From Sapria himalayana (taxonomy: Eukaryota > Streptophyta > Magnoliopsida > Malpighiales > Rafflesiaceae), in the NCBI GenBank assembly GCA_029783825.1, contig JAREIK010002053.1, positions 310,001 through 374,000 of the forward strand: DNA of 64,000 nucleotides, given 5' to 3'. Of the stretch, positions 13,960 to 24,955 are shown piece by piece (the stretch's first letter is position 1; every line of letters starts with the position of its first letter). The notes under the pieces were generated by a model that searched no databases, was not told the DNA's origin, and saw only the letters and a program-made list of their open reading frames with translations. The position numbers and the translations under genes are program-made.

Positions 13960-14500
13960 AATGCTCATTTATTTGGAGTTTGGTAATGTCCTTGGCTAGA
14001 ATTTTGATTAAGAAATCAGTCCTAGTGGGCAATTTGTTCATGATTGAACCATCCGAGACTGCATTAATTGTGTCCCTCATTATATAGTTCAACCCTTTGG
14101 AAAATGTTTAAACTTGGAACTACAATTCAAAGTCATATTGTATGTACCTCCTTAATAATTTTTTAAATCAATCTCAAGCATCATAAAATGTCTCATACTT
14201 TTTTTTGTCGAAATTAGTTTATTTCTTCCCTTAGTTGAGAGAGATTTGAGATGAGAAGAACTTGGTTAGAAAACATTGCACAAGTTTGTCACACTTCTTA
14301 ATCAATTCACTAGATAAGTACTAGAACTAACTTCAAACCTTTTCTATAAAATAAAATGAAAAAAAAATGTCTCAACCTTAATTACATTCGAGCTAACATC
14401 ATTCATCTTTACTGTATCGTACAACTCCAAGAAAATTACGATGTGACTATTTGGATCTTGTGAAAATTATCCACTATACTAGTGTTATTGTAAAATGGAT
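13960..14500 (-). pseudogene. Ty3/gypsy gag (Retrotrans_gag-type) remnant
   Basis: With a few frame changes, the minus strand reads a gypsy capsid pattern: LVQCFLTKFFSSQ around 14290-14230, then KYETFYDA, FKKLLRRY and a FELW-F-TFSKGLN segment around 14110. A GSIMNKLPTRTDFLIKILA segment follows around 14050-14000, equivalent to the family's GG-L-x-K-T-P-E-E-A-Y-E-L. Stops and frameshifts make it non-functional. It lies downstream of the PBS-like site and upstream of the linker and protease, as expected for Athila. Confidence 0.65.
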
Positions 14501-14937
14501 ATGAGGCTAGGCTTCAACTCAAAGTTATTTACTTATATTGGTTGCATCTGAATCCCAAATTATTATCCATCAATATTGTCTACCAATAATCTCCCAAGGC
14601 ATGGTGAGGATTGGGCTATTGGGATGCTTGTTCCTCACCTCTTTAGTAGTATCCATTGTTGCCATTATGTTCCATATCTCCTCTCTCAACTCTTTATCTT
14701 AGTAAATTCTTTTGCGTCCTCTCAATTTTTGAGTCCAGTGGTATTAGTTATTATCTCAACCACAAATCTTTAGCTCATATAATATATAGTGGCTACAAAA
14801 CAAATAAAAAAAATAAAGAAAACCAAATAAATACAAAAGAAATACAAATCAAAATTTAGTATCCAACCAACTAGAAACAAAATTATTTTTTGTAAAAGAT
14901 AAATATATCAACTCAAATTAACTAGTCAAACAAAATA

Positions 14938-14959
14938 TACTCCGGAAATAGTGCCAAAT
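14938..14959 (-). other. Degenerate primer binding site of the gypsy remnant
   Basis: The minus strand reads TTTGGCACTATTTCCGGAG, close to the TGGCGCCGTTGCCGGGGA sequence found next to the 5' LTR of Athila-type elements and taken as a tRNA-Asp primer site. It sits just upstream of gag on the same strand. Confidence 0.55.
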
Positions 14960-14961
14960 AT

Positions 14962-17821
14962 TTATTGTGACTTTAGTACAGTACTAAAACTAATCATTTT
15001 TATACTATTCCAAAAGCTCATTGAGTAATTATCTCATCCAATGAATTTCCACAAGTATATGTGTTGCACACATATTAAATCTAAAAATAAACATAATTCT
15101 TGATATCAATCCCACAAAAATTACATAGATATTTTGACTAACTAACAATTAACTAACAACTACTCAAGTTAAGTATATATAATTTTGATTTAGAAAGATA
15201 CTTAGACTCTAGGGTTGACTCATTTTATTTTGTATGATGAGATTTATTAATATTTGGGTTATTTTATACTCATGTGTTGGATGAATGATATATTGATATG
15301 AAAAAGTCTAAGTACTTTCTTAGCATAGAAGGTAATTACCATCCTTGGACTGTCACTACCAAGGATGATCCATATACTCCTTTTAGGAAATATGTTAACT
15401 ATCATTGATTATTACTTTGAGTATACAATTCTATTATATGATCTCTAGTATTTTAAAAGATGTGAAATAATATATTAATTATAATTATACTTTCTACTTT
15501 GTAAGCATAATGGTAATATCTATTAACATATATCTTTTTGCAAAGCTCACAAATGAAAATCATATAAGTAGAAATAACTCACAAGGTTATCATCATCATA
15601 TAAAATACCTCCATATGCATGTATCCTATGACTTGCATGCCATCGTCAACTACACTTAACACACAACACCTACATATTGGAATCATGAGCATATCATTTG
15701 AAGGTTAGTTCTTTTAGAATATGCATAATGGATTGGTCATAAATATATTTATTCTTTTGGATTCATGAGCATCATACTTGTAATAATTAAACTTACATCA
15801 ATCTCAAATTTTCAAACATAAGTTATCTCATGCATTAAATTTAGAAATGTTGTCACTTGCTTAATGCCATATCTCATCAATGTGTCTTATAACTTATTTA
15901 TCACTAACCACCATGGTCAACATGCATAAACCTATGATTTAGTAAAATCTTAAATCTCAATTCTAAATAATATCAATATTCATCAACATTCAAAACATAA
16001 TATTACTATAAATAAACATTATATATTCACATAATTATAATACAAGTACAATAAATCAACTATACATCCTAATTTAGCTTGACATTGGAGAAAATTTATA
16101 TGAGATATTTGGTATGACATCTCATAGAATCAAGGATTCTCAATAACATCACTAGTAAGGATCTAAGTCTCAAAATCTAATATCAATCAAATATTACAAA
16201 CATTTGCATTGGATTTCCCCCTAAGTAGGGATTAGAAATCACATCACATAAGATCTTGCATGCTTTTTACTCAAAATCTAATTCACATTCTCTCTTTACT
16301 CGAAAAACTATAGCTATTCCTATTATACCTCAAGATTTCATGTGAATCTTTAAGATTGAAGTTGCGATGTTGGATTAAGAACATAACTTTATATTATCCT
16401 TGAATCTCCACTAGAGCACAAAAATCACAATGACAAAGGAATGTTGTGACTGAGTAAGTTTTTTCTTAGACACAAAGGGATAGGAACAAGAATGCTATGA
16501 CTGATAAATGTGTCCTCTAGAACACCATGTCACAATACTGAGAATGCTTATAACTAATATCTTTACTCTATGAAGAAAAAAGTCATGATAGGATAAATAT
16601 CATGACTAAAATGATTAACCTCTTGAGCATAAAGTCAAAATGGAAGGAATCACTATGACTAATTTTGTTCCTCTATGGATCACAAAGTCATAATAGGAAG
16701 AATTCTATGACTAAGACAAAAAGTTTCAATAACACAAATTCATAGCAAAAAGATTATCTCGACTCAAATTACTTAGTATTATATGATTTTCACTATGTAG
16801 CGATCAAGTTATGATATTGAAAAACATTATGACTTAATAAGTGTTGATAGCATATTCGAATTCTGATCACTTTGACACAAAAATGGGGTCCATCCTTTTA
16901 TCATCAATCTTCCTCAATGATTGGAAGTAAGATTCTACAAGGTGGGTACTTTATATAGAGAAAATACATCCTAAAACATAATAGAGGTGCGCAAAGATAG
17001 GTCCAAACAAAAATTTTGCATGTGACTATAATGATACAATCTCGCCTTACTTTAAGATCTAGTTGAATAGAGATAGAGTCAACCATAGAATGTTAAAGTC
17101 CCTTGTGGAAGGGTTCTCACTCAATGGATCAAAGGCACGCCAAATACAACTAGTCGATGACATCCAAGAACTCATTATTGATGAAGTCATTTGCAACCTA
17201 ATCTCAACTCACCAAATCTTGGTGTTGAAGAAAGTCCCAAAGGATTCAATTATTTTCCAATTCAAGTGATACATGAGATGGGTTTAAAACATTATGTGAC
17301 ATTTTGGTTCCTATATACCATTATTGTGAAATGAATAATTGTTAGCAGCCATCACTAGTACGAAATGATGGGTTAGACCAACCTATTGTGTATTGATATT
17401 TATGCTAATAGTAGTGATGGGTAGCAAAGTTGGTATGGAAGAACTATTGCATCATAAAAAATTGTTTTTTATACAAGTTTTTGTATGAGGTTCTTAGACA
17501 AAAATTTGATAGGTGATGAGAGGTATGACTATCATGAGGTGTGATGCAATCTCATACTATTTAAAATTATATTTACTTTTCATAACCAAAATGAAAGAAA
17601 GACAATGTATTTCTATAATTGTGGTTAGTCTTGCTAGCTCTTTAATTGAAGTTATTGATTTGTGCTTGCATATTCACAATTAATACTACAAGAAAGTAGC
17701 TCATCTATCTAAAGCTTATAATGCACTTTATGACTTTAATGTGGTTTCAATGATTATATTAAGCTTCCAAAATCCAAGGTGAAAAAGCCCATTCTTTTTT
17801 GAATAAGTATAAGGGTGTTAG
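14962..17821. other. Unassigned AT-rich interval, probably contains the gypsy 5' LTR
   Basis: Its position next to the PBS-like site predicts a 5' LTR, but no matching copy could be delimited. The part 16400-16860 is rich in 'atgact/gtcatga' phrases like those in the 2990-8690 array. A 68-residue plus frame at 17063-17269 and its antisense partner have no recognisable domain. Confidence 0.3.
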
Positions 17822-17910
17822 GGATGGATCCAACCTAATGAATGGAGCACTACCACAACTTACTAAGCTCTAGTTTGATCTCGACTAAGCAACCAGGGTT
17901 CGGGACCTAG
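17822..17910 (+). repeat. tRNA-like (SINE-head-like) segment interrupted by the copia element
   Basis: The segment ends with a pol III B-box-like GGTTCGGGACC immediately before the copia insertion point. Upstream is GAGCACTACCACAACTTACTAAGCTC, an A-box/anticodon-arm-like layout (quoted in parts: GAGCACTACC, ACTAAGCTC). The sequence would continue after the copia element at 35354 with TCTAGGTGGGAAG. No full cloverleaf or poly-A tail was established. Confidence 0.25.
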
Positions 17911-19447
17911 TGTTAGTGGTATGCCATAACCCATTGGCACATATATTATCATTGTATAATTATATTTGATACTTGAGATATTTATCATATTATCTTATTA
18001 TTTAAATTTTGTTCTAACTTGATAAAAATAAGATCCTTGAATATTTGGTTCTATTTTATGTCATTAAATATGTAATTTGATAGTAAAACCATAAGACATA
18101 AATATATTATTATAATTGATCTATAGTCTATCATTGTTACTTAAAACATTTTAATGATCAAGTATCAAATATTCAAGGATTTTGCTGATCAAGTATCAAA
18201 TATTCAAGGACTTTGTTGATCAAGACATAAGACAATTAAGTTTTCTAAAAAATAATTACAATTTGATGATCATGAAAATAAGATGTTACTCAGAATATAT
18301 ATACATATTAAGAACATGAAAGTAAACTAAATGCTATGAGAGATACTACAAGTATTACGACATCTGTAATTCTCATTTTAGTTGTGGTATTTAAGTCATT
18401 CAACCTAAATTTCCCATGGATTCCTACATGGAGAACTCATGTCTTGACATAGATATGTATCATCTTAAATAGTATGGTAATAAAGGTTATGTTGGAAATA
18501 CAATAAATTATAAAGATTAATATGAGTGATAGTAAAAAAATTTGACCTGCTCTAAATTCAGTGATATGTCTATTGCCCTCTTGATTGGATAAGACTGAAA
18601 AATATATGGTCATGCTCAAATTAGATTGATAAGAGCTATCAATATCATTTTTTTTTTGTCATTGAATTCATTTAAATTGGATAGTTATAATATCATGCTA
18701 AAAATCAATTATAACATGAGTGCTTAGAATATGTTTTGGGCCTTCTATCAACATTAAGTGAACCTATAAGGTCACCCACTAGAATGAGCTATAATAAGAT
18801 ATTAATAAAGCTCTCTCCTTTAGCCCAATTAATTAGCTCAAGTCCAAACCCACTAGAAAGAGTTAATGGATTTTGAATTAAATTTAATCCTAATGAATAA
18901 TTTATTATGAGAAAATATTTCTTTTAATTTAGAGTTAAATTGATCTAAATTAAACTTAATCCTAATAAATCATTTAATAAATAATTTTTTTTATAGAGTT
19001 AAATTGATTTGAATTAAATTAATTCTGATAAATCATTTAATAAGGAAAAATATTTCTTTTAATTATTGAGTTAAATTGAATTTGGGTTGGGAGACTTCAT
19101 AAAAGAGAGATGATATCTAGAAGATAAACAACATTCTTTCAAGTAGAATCTTGATAGTGATTTTGTTTAAGTTTTTTAGAAAACAAATAAATGCCATCTA
19201 ATATTTTTTTGGGAGAAAGACTTATTGTAATGTACTAGCACATTCATCTTATTCGTTGACCATTCATATGGACACCTTAAGATAACATTTCCATCTGATA
19301 ACGTCTTGGCTTGTTTTATTCATTCATTTTATCTAACAAAATTTATTTTAATTTTTTTAATTGATTTCATCATATTGCTCAGATCATATTGGTGTTCAAC
19401 ATTTCAAATTTTATTTCTATAGAGTTTATAAATACTATAACCTATAG
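17911..19447 (+). repeat. 5' LTR of the copia element
   Basis: It aligns along its length with 33485-35353: starts TGTTAG versus TATTAG; both share GATACTTGAGATATTTATCA-like sequence 60 bases in, the CATGGATTC segment, the 'aattaaatttaatcctaa' repeats and the GTGTTCAACATTT end. It contains a 31-bp tandem repeat at 18156-18228 (two full copies and a partial one, starting GATCAAG) absent from the other LTR. Confidence 0.85.
18156..18228 (+). repeat. 31-bp tandem repeat within the 5' LTR
   Basis: GATCAAGTATCAAATATTCA occurs at 18156 and 18187, and its start again at 18218, a constant 31-base spacing. Confidence 0.9.
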
Positions 19448-19459
19448 TTCTATGAGAGG
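19448..19459 (+). other. Degenerate copia primer binding site
   Basis: TTCTATGAGAGG directly follows the 5' LTR and matches 8 of 12 bases of TGGTATCAGAGC, the initiator-tRNA-Met primer site usual in plant copia elements. Confidence 0.5.
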
Positions 19460-19786
19460 GACTTGCAAGTTTGATGAGACTGGATTTCATTTTTTAATTT
19501 TTTTTAATCAAATTAGGATTGTTAATAATTAGAATCCAATTATATATTGATAATTATTATGTTCTAATGTGATTTTACCTACAATATACATATACTATAA
19601 CAAATTATGTGCTTAAAATATTTATATTCAATTTTCATATTAAATGACATGACCCTTAGTTCAATGTGATTGACATGTATTATTTGAGTTTGTATTTTTT
19701 AAAATATAATATGCATGTTAATTTGTGTTATTGATACAATATATTTCTCTTTTTACTATTTATCCAAGAGTATAGTATTATTACTT

Positions 19787-19925
19787 GCTTGTAATAAAGA
19801 AAAGAAAGAAAAATGAAGGCTCATTTATTCTTGGAAACAAGCCCATAAATATTGCTTGTAATAAAAAAGAAAGAAGAATGAAAGCCTTCATTTTTGAAGA
19901 CGAACCCATGAAGATAAAGTTAAAA
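19787..19925 (+). repeat. 67-bp tandem duplication in the copia leader
   Basis: GCTTGTAATAAA starts at 19787 and again at 19854, each followed by similar AAG-rich sequence. The short open frame over it (19785-19982) reflects this duplication and shows no known domain. Confidence 0.7.
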
Positions 19926-20561
19926 CGTAATCATAGATCTTCATATTGGCTTGTGAAGATCAACTTAGGAAATGAGTCATGACATATCACATTTACATTT
20001 ATGCTTCTAAATATATTTTGTACATTATGCATGTATGTGTTGATAAGTATGCCTAACAACTTGGTAATATCATCACATAAAATATTAAGTCATAAAATAC
20101 CTTCATACTTAACACATGTAATAATTAATCATCATAATATAGTTTCTACCAAAACAATGTGTATTGGATCATCTTAGGAAGACATAGTGAATCATAATTA
20201 TATTTCCAAGTTAAATATGGTTAAACTTAACTAGGCTATCAAAATAGTTTTGGACCTAAGGGCATGTGATGTCAAATCCTATAAAATTCAAAGATTATAT
20301 ATGATATAATTATAAAGAAAATTTTATCTAATTAGCTCAAGTTTAAGTGTTATACACAACTAAACTTAAATTTAAGTCAAACATGAATCTTAATGTACTA
20401 ACAAATCATAAGATTATTTCTATGTTTATTTAAAAATTACTAATTTAGTGGAAGTTAGAAAGACCTCATGGATCTTAACCTACACAAATATTTCAGATAT
20501 TTTTGTATGTAAACTAATGTCAGCAAACAACATATCAATATTATTTTAATGATATATCCTT

Positions 20562-20799
20562 GAGAAGCAAAAGCTCAATGGGATAAACTTTCTCGATTGG
20601 TCTCAAAATTTGAGAATTGCCTTTAAACAAGAAATAAAATTATGTGTATTTGAATGACTTTGTGGATGTAACATGCCTTAATTTTACAACTATGAACATT
20701 GAGCTTCAAAAGTAATTTAAGGAAATGAAGGTATTTGACATGATAATGCATCTAAAGCAAATATTCCAAGAGTAATCATGTCAAAAGAGATTTGTATCT
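20562..20799 (+). pseudogene. Copia gag, N-terminal part (5' of the CACTA insertion)
   Basis: The frame reads KLNGINFLDWSQNLRIAFKQ, matching the plant copia gag start (LNGTNF-DWYRNLRIVLR). It then has stops, a DVTCLNFTTMNIELQK segment and RFVS just before the CACTA terminus. The continuation NKALNAFKM lies at 29430, in the same frame across the TCT duplication. Gag is the capsid-like RNA-binding protein of the element. In-frame stops make it non-functional. The expected region between the start and DVTCL is shortened. Confidence 0.75.
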
Positions 20800-21190
20800 C
20801 ACTACAAGAAAAATCCCAAATAGTTAGGGTTAATTCCCTAGCTAAATGGGGGTTTTCTATCGCTAAACGGGATATAGCGATAGATTAATGACAGAAGCTT
20901 TCCCAATCTAAAGTGCTCGTCTTTAAAAATTAGTGAGAGAAAGAGTCCCTAGCTAAATTAGTAAAGTAAATGGAAGTTTTCGTCGCTAAATGGATATAAC
21001 GATGGAAGCTTTCCCAATCTAAAGTGCTCGTCGCTAAAAATTAGCGAGAGAAATAGTCCATAGCAAAAATATTTCAGTGAAAAAAAAATCTCTAGCTAAA
21101 ATAGTGATTTTTCTAGCTAAATTAGTTAGGGAAAATTCCCTAGTTAAATTATCAAATGAAAAATCCCTAGCTATTTTAATTCCAAAACTA
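20800..21190. repeat. Left subterminal repeat region of CACTA element 1
   Basis: Dense direct and inverted copies of short motifs (CCCTAGCTAAAT, TCGCTAAA, TTAGCGA) follow the terminal CACTACAAGAAAA. Such arrays bind the TnpA-type protein in characterised CACTA elements. Confidence 0.85.
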
Positions 21191-21414
21191 TTTTTAGAAT
21201 TTTATTTTTTTTTTCAAAAAATTAATTAAATAATTTAATATTTTTATATTAAACTGAATAAAAATAGAAACTATAAACGATAATTTATAATTAATAAAAA
21301 ATAAAATCATTTAATAAATTATTCTGATACAATATTTTACATAATTAAAACAAATACATAACAAAATTATATTACATTTATTCATCAATATATACCGATA
21401 GCGTATAAAGTAAA

Positions 21415-21660
21415 ATCTATTTGTGTATTGACATTGCTTTCTCTCCCTCATATCCTCCGATCACCATCTTTCTAGTGCGACAAAGCTATCCGAGTCACGG
21501 TGCATCATGTCTAGTAAAAAATCCCCTCACTTATACCAGCTTCATATGAAGACCAATGCGGTAGCATATCTATACGAAATTTAAACTGGTCAATAAAATC
21601 AAAATAAATAAATTAAGTTATGTTTGATAAATATATATTATTATAGTATATATGTAAAAA
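21415..21660. repeat. Duplicated segment of CACTA element 1, copy 1
   Basis: It is homologous to 22795-23045 in direct orientation, sharing CACCATCTTT, GCGACAAAGCT, GTGCATCATGTCTA and ATCAAAATAAATAAAT in the same order. The two copies flank the TATATGTACATATATAC array. Confidence 0.85.
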
Positions 21661-22565
21661 TATAATACAGTGTATATGTACATATATACTACAATGTATA
21701 TCAACATATATACTAGCATTTCACTAGTTACAAATATTACTACAGTTTATGTACATATAAAATGCAGTATTATATGTACATATATAATGAGTACATATAT
21801 ACTCAGTATATATGTATATATATATATACTATAATGTATATGTATACACTGGTATATATGTATATGTACATATATACTGGTATATATGTACAAGTATTTA
21901 TATGTACATATATACTGGTATATATGTACAAGTATTTATATGTACATATATACTCAGTATATGTACATATACACTAAAGTGTATATGTACATATATATAT
22001 GTGTATAGATATATAGTGTAGTGTATATGTATACACTGGTATATATGTATATGTATATATATACTTGTATATATTTACAAGTATTTATATGTACATATAT
22101 ACTCAGTATATATACATATACACTATAGTCTATATGTACATATATGTGTATACATATACACTATAGTATATGTACATATATATGTACATGTATGTACATA
22201 TACACGGTAGTGTATATGTACAAGTATGTACATATAAACTGATAAATACTTGTACATATATACCAGTATATATGTACATAAACATTGTAGTATATATGTA
22301 CATATATAATGTTGTATATATGTATATATGTATATATATACTAGTTTATACATATATACTACAGTATGTATATACATATACACTGTATTGTATATGCACA
22401 TATACTAGTGTATATATGTACATATACTAAGTATCTATATGTACATATAAATATGTACATATACTAGAGTATGTATTTACATATACACATATACTGGTAA
22501 ATACTTGTACATATGTACTAGTATATATGTATATGTACATATATACTGGTATATATGTACAATTA
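21640..22565. repeat. AT array of TATATGTACATATATACTGG-like units
   Basis: Roughly 20-22-base near-palindromic units repeat for about 0.9 kb. The alternating purine-pyrimidine sequence could form cruciforms. The open frames seen on both strands (for example 21762-22021, 22123-22430), all I/Y/M/T/V-rich, are by-products of this array. Confidence 0.9.
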
Positions 22566-22794
22566 TTTACATTAAAGTAGATCATAAACACCTATTATGG
22601 AGCATTAACATCAAACAGCTATATATTCTGTCATAAACATAAAAAAATGAACAAACACCTTAACCATGACTACGAAAATCATCTTTGTTTGTTCGAAATT
22701 GCATCGAACCTGGAAACATAAGACCCAAGAAATTTGCAACTAAATTTTACATAATAAAAGTTCAATACATACATACATACAGTGCATAGAATAT

Positions 22795-23045
22795 AATCTA
22801 TCCATTATATTGACTTTGTTTTCTCTCCCCCAACTCCTCTAGCCACCATCTTTTCGCTGCGACAAAGCTGTCTTAATCGTGGTGCATCATGTCTACTAAA
22901 AATTCCTTCACTGATAAAAGCTTCGTATGGGGAACAATGTGATACCATATCTGCACGAAATTTAAACCAGTCAATCAAATCAAAATAAATAAATTTAAAA
23001 AGTTATGTTTTGATAAATATATAATACTCTAGTATATATGTACAT
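22795..23045. repeat. Duplicated segment of CACTA element 1, copy 2
   Basis: Direct, diverged copy of 21415-21660, about 1.38 kb away. It is followed again by the start of a short TATATGTACATATATAC array, so the duplicated unit was probably segment plus array. Confidence 0.85.
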
Positions 23046-23383
23046 ATATACTGTAGTGTATATATACATATATAATGTTTTATATAATTATACAAATATT
23101 TATATATAGTTATACACATATTTTTAAAAAACAAACTCTTTCCAAGACTAAGCACATATGGATGATGTTAGACAACTTTTTAAATGAATAATTGGCACAA
23201 TAGCCTGAAATGCCATCAAATGATACAAATTTTAAAGAGAGAAAAGAAAGGAAGAAACACAAAAAAGGTACGAAACATCCCAAAAGATTATGTTTGCCTC
23301 TGAACAAGGACTGATTAGAAAATATCATGAGCTTTTAGGTTTGCCCACTGACTTCTGTTTGCTCTAGTCTAGTGCTTCCAGAA
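23046..23383. other. Unassigned interval between AT array and PPR fragment
   Basis: AT-rich at its start, then a more mixed composition from about 23110 that is probably 3' flanking DNA captured together with the PPR fragment. The minus frame at 23110-23328 shows no domain. Confidence 0.35.
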
Positions 23384-24187
23384 TTATACTTTTTGGGCTT
23401 TTAGAATTCCATGGCGTAGGGTAGACATTATGCGCCCATCAAGTAAAATCCCCTTCGTTGACATATAATCGAGCAGGTTCACAACCACATCCACATCTCT
23501 CCTATTACAACAACTAGAAAGAAGGGTTGTGTACATTACCATGTCGATGTTGAGGCCTCTCTCCACCATTTCATCAAACACATTTACAGCCTCTTCAAGG
23601 TTATTCACTTTGCAGTGCCCATCAATCAAAATTGTATAACAAATAACATCATGTCTAACTTCTACCTTGTTCATCTCCTCCAGAATAACAGAACTAGGTG
23701 CAACAGCCTCATGGCTTTTCCTTGCACCTGCTGGCCAATCATGTGTTGATCTATACACCTTTAAATAGCTGTCAAACAAAATAGTAAATGTAACAATTTT
23801 GGGGCTGATGTCCTACCATTTCATATCATGGAATAGATCAAGCGCCTCATGTTGACAATTCATCATATAGTAAGAATTTATCATTATTGTGTAAGTAATG
23901 ATATCAGGCACAAAGGCTCTCACAAACATATCGAAAACTAATCTGGCCTTTCCCATGTCTTCCGCCATACACAAAGCTACGACAATTTTCCCAAATAGAG
24001 CCTTATTTGGATCAATATTCTGAGTCAACACTGTCTCCAACAGCATGAGGATTGCTTCCACATTCCCATCTTCACACAAGCTTTGGAGTAGATTGTAGCA
24101 GCAGCTTCGTTTCATCACTAGCCCATTTCTAGAAGTTTGAGAACAGGCTACAAGCTTATGTAGTACAGATAGCTTTACATTAACCAT
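23384..24187 (-). pseudogene. Captured PPR (P-class) gene 3' fragment, one nonsense codon
   Basis: A single minus frame of 267 codons, from ATG at 24187 to the stop at 23384, is broken only by TAG at 23815-23813. About six consecutive 35-residue pentatricopeptide repeats are readable, with landmarks CYNLLQSLCEDGNVEA, FGKIVVALCMAEDMGKARLV, DIITYTIMINSYY, DVICYTILIDGHCKVNNLEE and MVMYTTLLSSCCNRRDVD. PPR proteins bind RNA in mitochondria or chloroplasts. Here the N-terminal targeting part and most repeats are missing, and the frame ends GILKAQKV, like a natural PPR C terminus. It resembles the mitochondrial At2g26790-type PPRs from memory only. It sits inside the CACTA element, in sense with that element's 5' end, which points to transduplication. 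The near-open frame suggests recent capture. Confidence 0.88.
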
Positions 24188-24442
24188 TAATCATAGCATC
24201 ATAGTTACCTACACTTTTTATTTTGAATACATATGCATATTAGTCTATATTTTGAACAAATTATAAGTGATCATATTTTTAACCAATATCATGATTGAAA
24301 TCAGTAATTACAAAAAAGAAACAATGCTAAAGTGCGACATCGATATAGAGAATATACATAAACATATAGTTTAATAGAAAATAAAACAAATTAAGGGTTT
24401 TAGATTACTACAAACCCTATGTCAATCTCTGAGAATCGTCAA
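24188..24442. other. Spacer between the two captured gene pieces
   Basis: AT-rich with no coding signal. It separates the divergently oriented PPR fragment (-) and EC1-like pseudogene (+). It may be captured intergenic or promoter DNA, or a junction between independent captures. Confidence 0.35.
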
Positions 24443-24841
24443 ATGGCCGACGAGTTCAAGTTCATCCTCTGCTTGTTTCTCATTGCCGCAAGATGTCACT
24501 CCACAGTGAGAACACTCAATGAAGGATCAAGGTTCACACTCGTTGCTCGATTGAAACTAGAAAAAAAATCATAGAATTACTGAGACTACTTGCTTGAGCT
24601 TAAAGAGTGCATGGGAAAATCATTCTTTTTTTCCTCAATGGAGAAACCTATTTAAGGACCTAGATGCTACTAAGCAATTCACATAATTACTGAGCAATGC
24701 TAGCTTAGCATTATTGACACCCTTTGGTTTACTCAGGAAGAAGGAGACCTGCTGGAAGGCTATTGCGATAACACTGATTTATTACTGCCATCCTCGGAGT
24801 TCAATAAAACTAGCATGATGCAAATTGCTTCCAATCCTTAA
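24443..24841 (+). pseudogene. Captured EC1-like egg-cell-secreted protein gene, decayed
   Basis: From ATG at 24443 to TAA at 24839, one frame of 132 codons has five in-frame stops but no frameshift. It starts MADEFKFILCLFLIAARCHS, a typical secretory signal peptide. Then come LVARLKLE, LLELKEC, a short segment with SMEKPI-GPRCY for the family's NGETYLGPDCC, AIHIITEQC and LWFTQEEGDLLEGYCDN. This is the order of the EC1 / prolamin-like (DUF1278) family: small cysteine-rich proteins secreted by the egg cell to activate sperm at fertilisation. Four of the six family cysteines remain (in KEC, RC, QC, GYC). The CW cysteine and the second of the CC pair are lost. EC1 genes are intronless, as here, so a complete gene was captured. 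It is antisense to the CACTA transcription unit. Confidence 0.82.
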
Positions 24842-24955
24842 AGATCAGATTTTTGTCATGGGTATGCCATGACTATGATGATGCATCGATGTCATGCAAC
24901 GTCCGTGTTTCCTGAACCCTGGCCATATGTTTGTGTGGGACTAGAATTTTTTCGT
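24842..24955. other. Possible 3' flank of the captured EC1-like gene
   Basis: Mixed-composition DNA following the EC1-like stop, with no further coding similarity recognised. Confidence 0.3.

Larger units (their letters stand above)
10340..14961 (-). mobile_element. Athila-like Ty3/gypsy remnant lacking recognisable RT
   Basis: Reading from high to low coordinates, it contains a primer-binding-site-like sequence (14938-14959), a Retrotrans_gag-type domain (about 14500-13960), an Athila-type gag-pol linker (13026-12826), a retropepsin-like domain (about 12790-12250) and a 'putative plant transposon protein' domain (about 11120-10340). No reverse transcriptase, RNase H or integrase motif is readable between or after these. 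The layout suggests an internally deleted or non-autonomous gag-carrying relative of Athila. Outer limits and LTRs are not resolved, so the coordinates cover only the recognised parts. Confidence 0.6.

Noticed and set aside
17063..17269. 68-codon plus-strand frame (and its antisense) as a small gene
   Set aside because: The frame looks less AT-biased than its surroundings, but no motif, partner or start context supports it. Left as unassigned.
20800..21190. Regularly spaced short repeats as a CRISPR-like array
   Set aside because: The repeats are short, irregular and in both orientations at both ends of a CACTA element; this is the usual subterminal repeat structure of such transposons.
21762..22430. 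Several overlapping open frames rich in Ile, Tyr, Met, Thr and Val on both strands
   Set aside because: They are translations of the TATATGTACATATATAC repeat in all frames. The repeat simply lacks stops in some phases.
23384..24187. PPR frame as a functional host gene
   Set aside because: It lacks the N-terminal targeting region and most repeats, has an in-frame stop, and is enclosed by CACTA termini with a target duplication.
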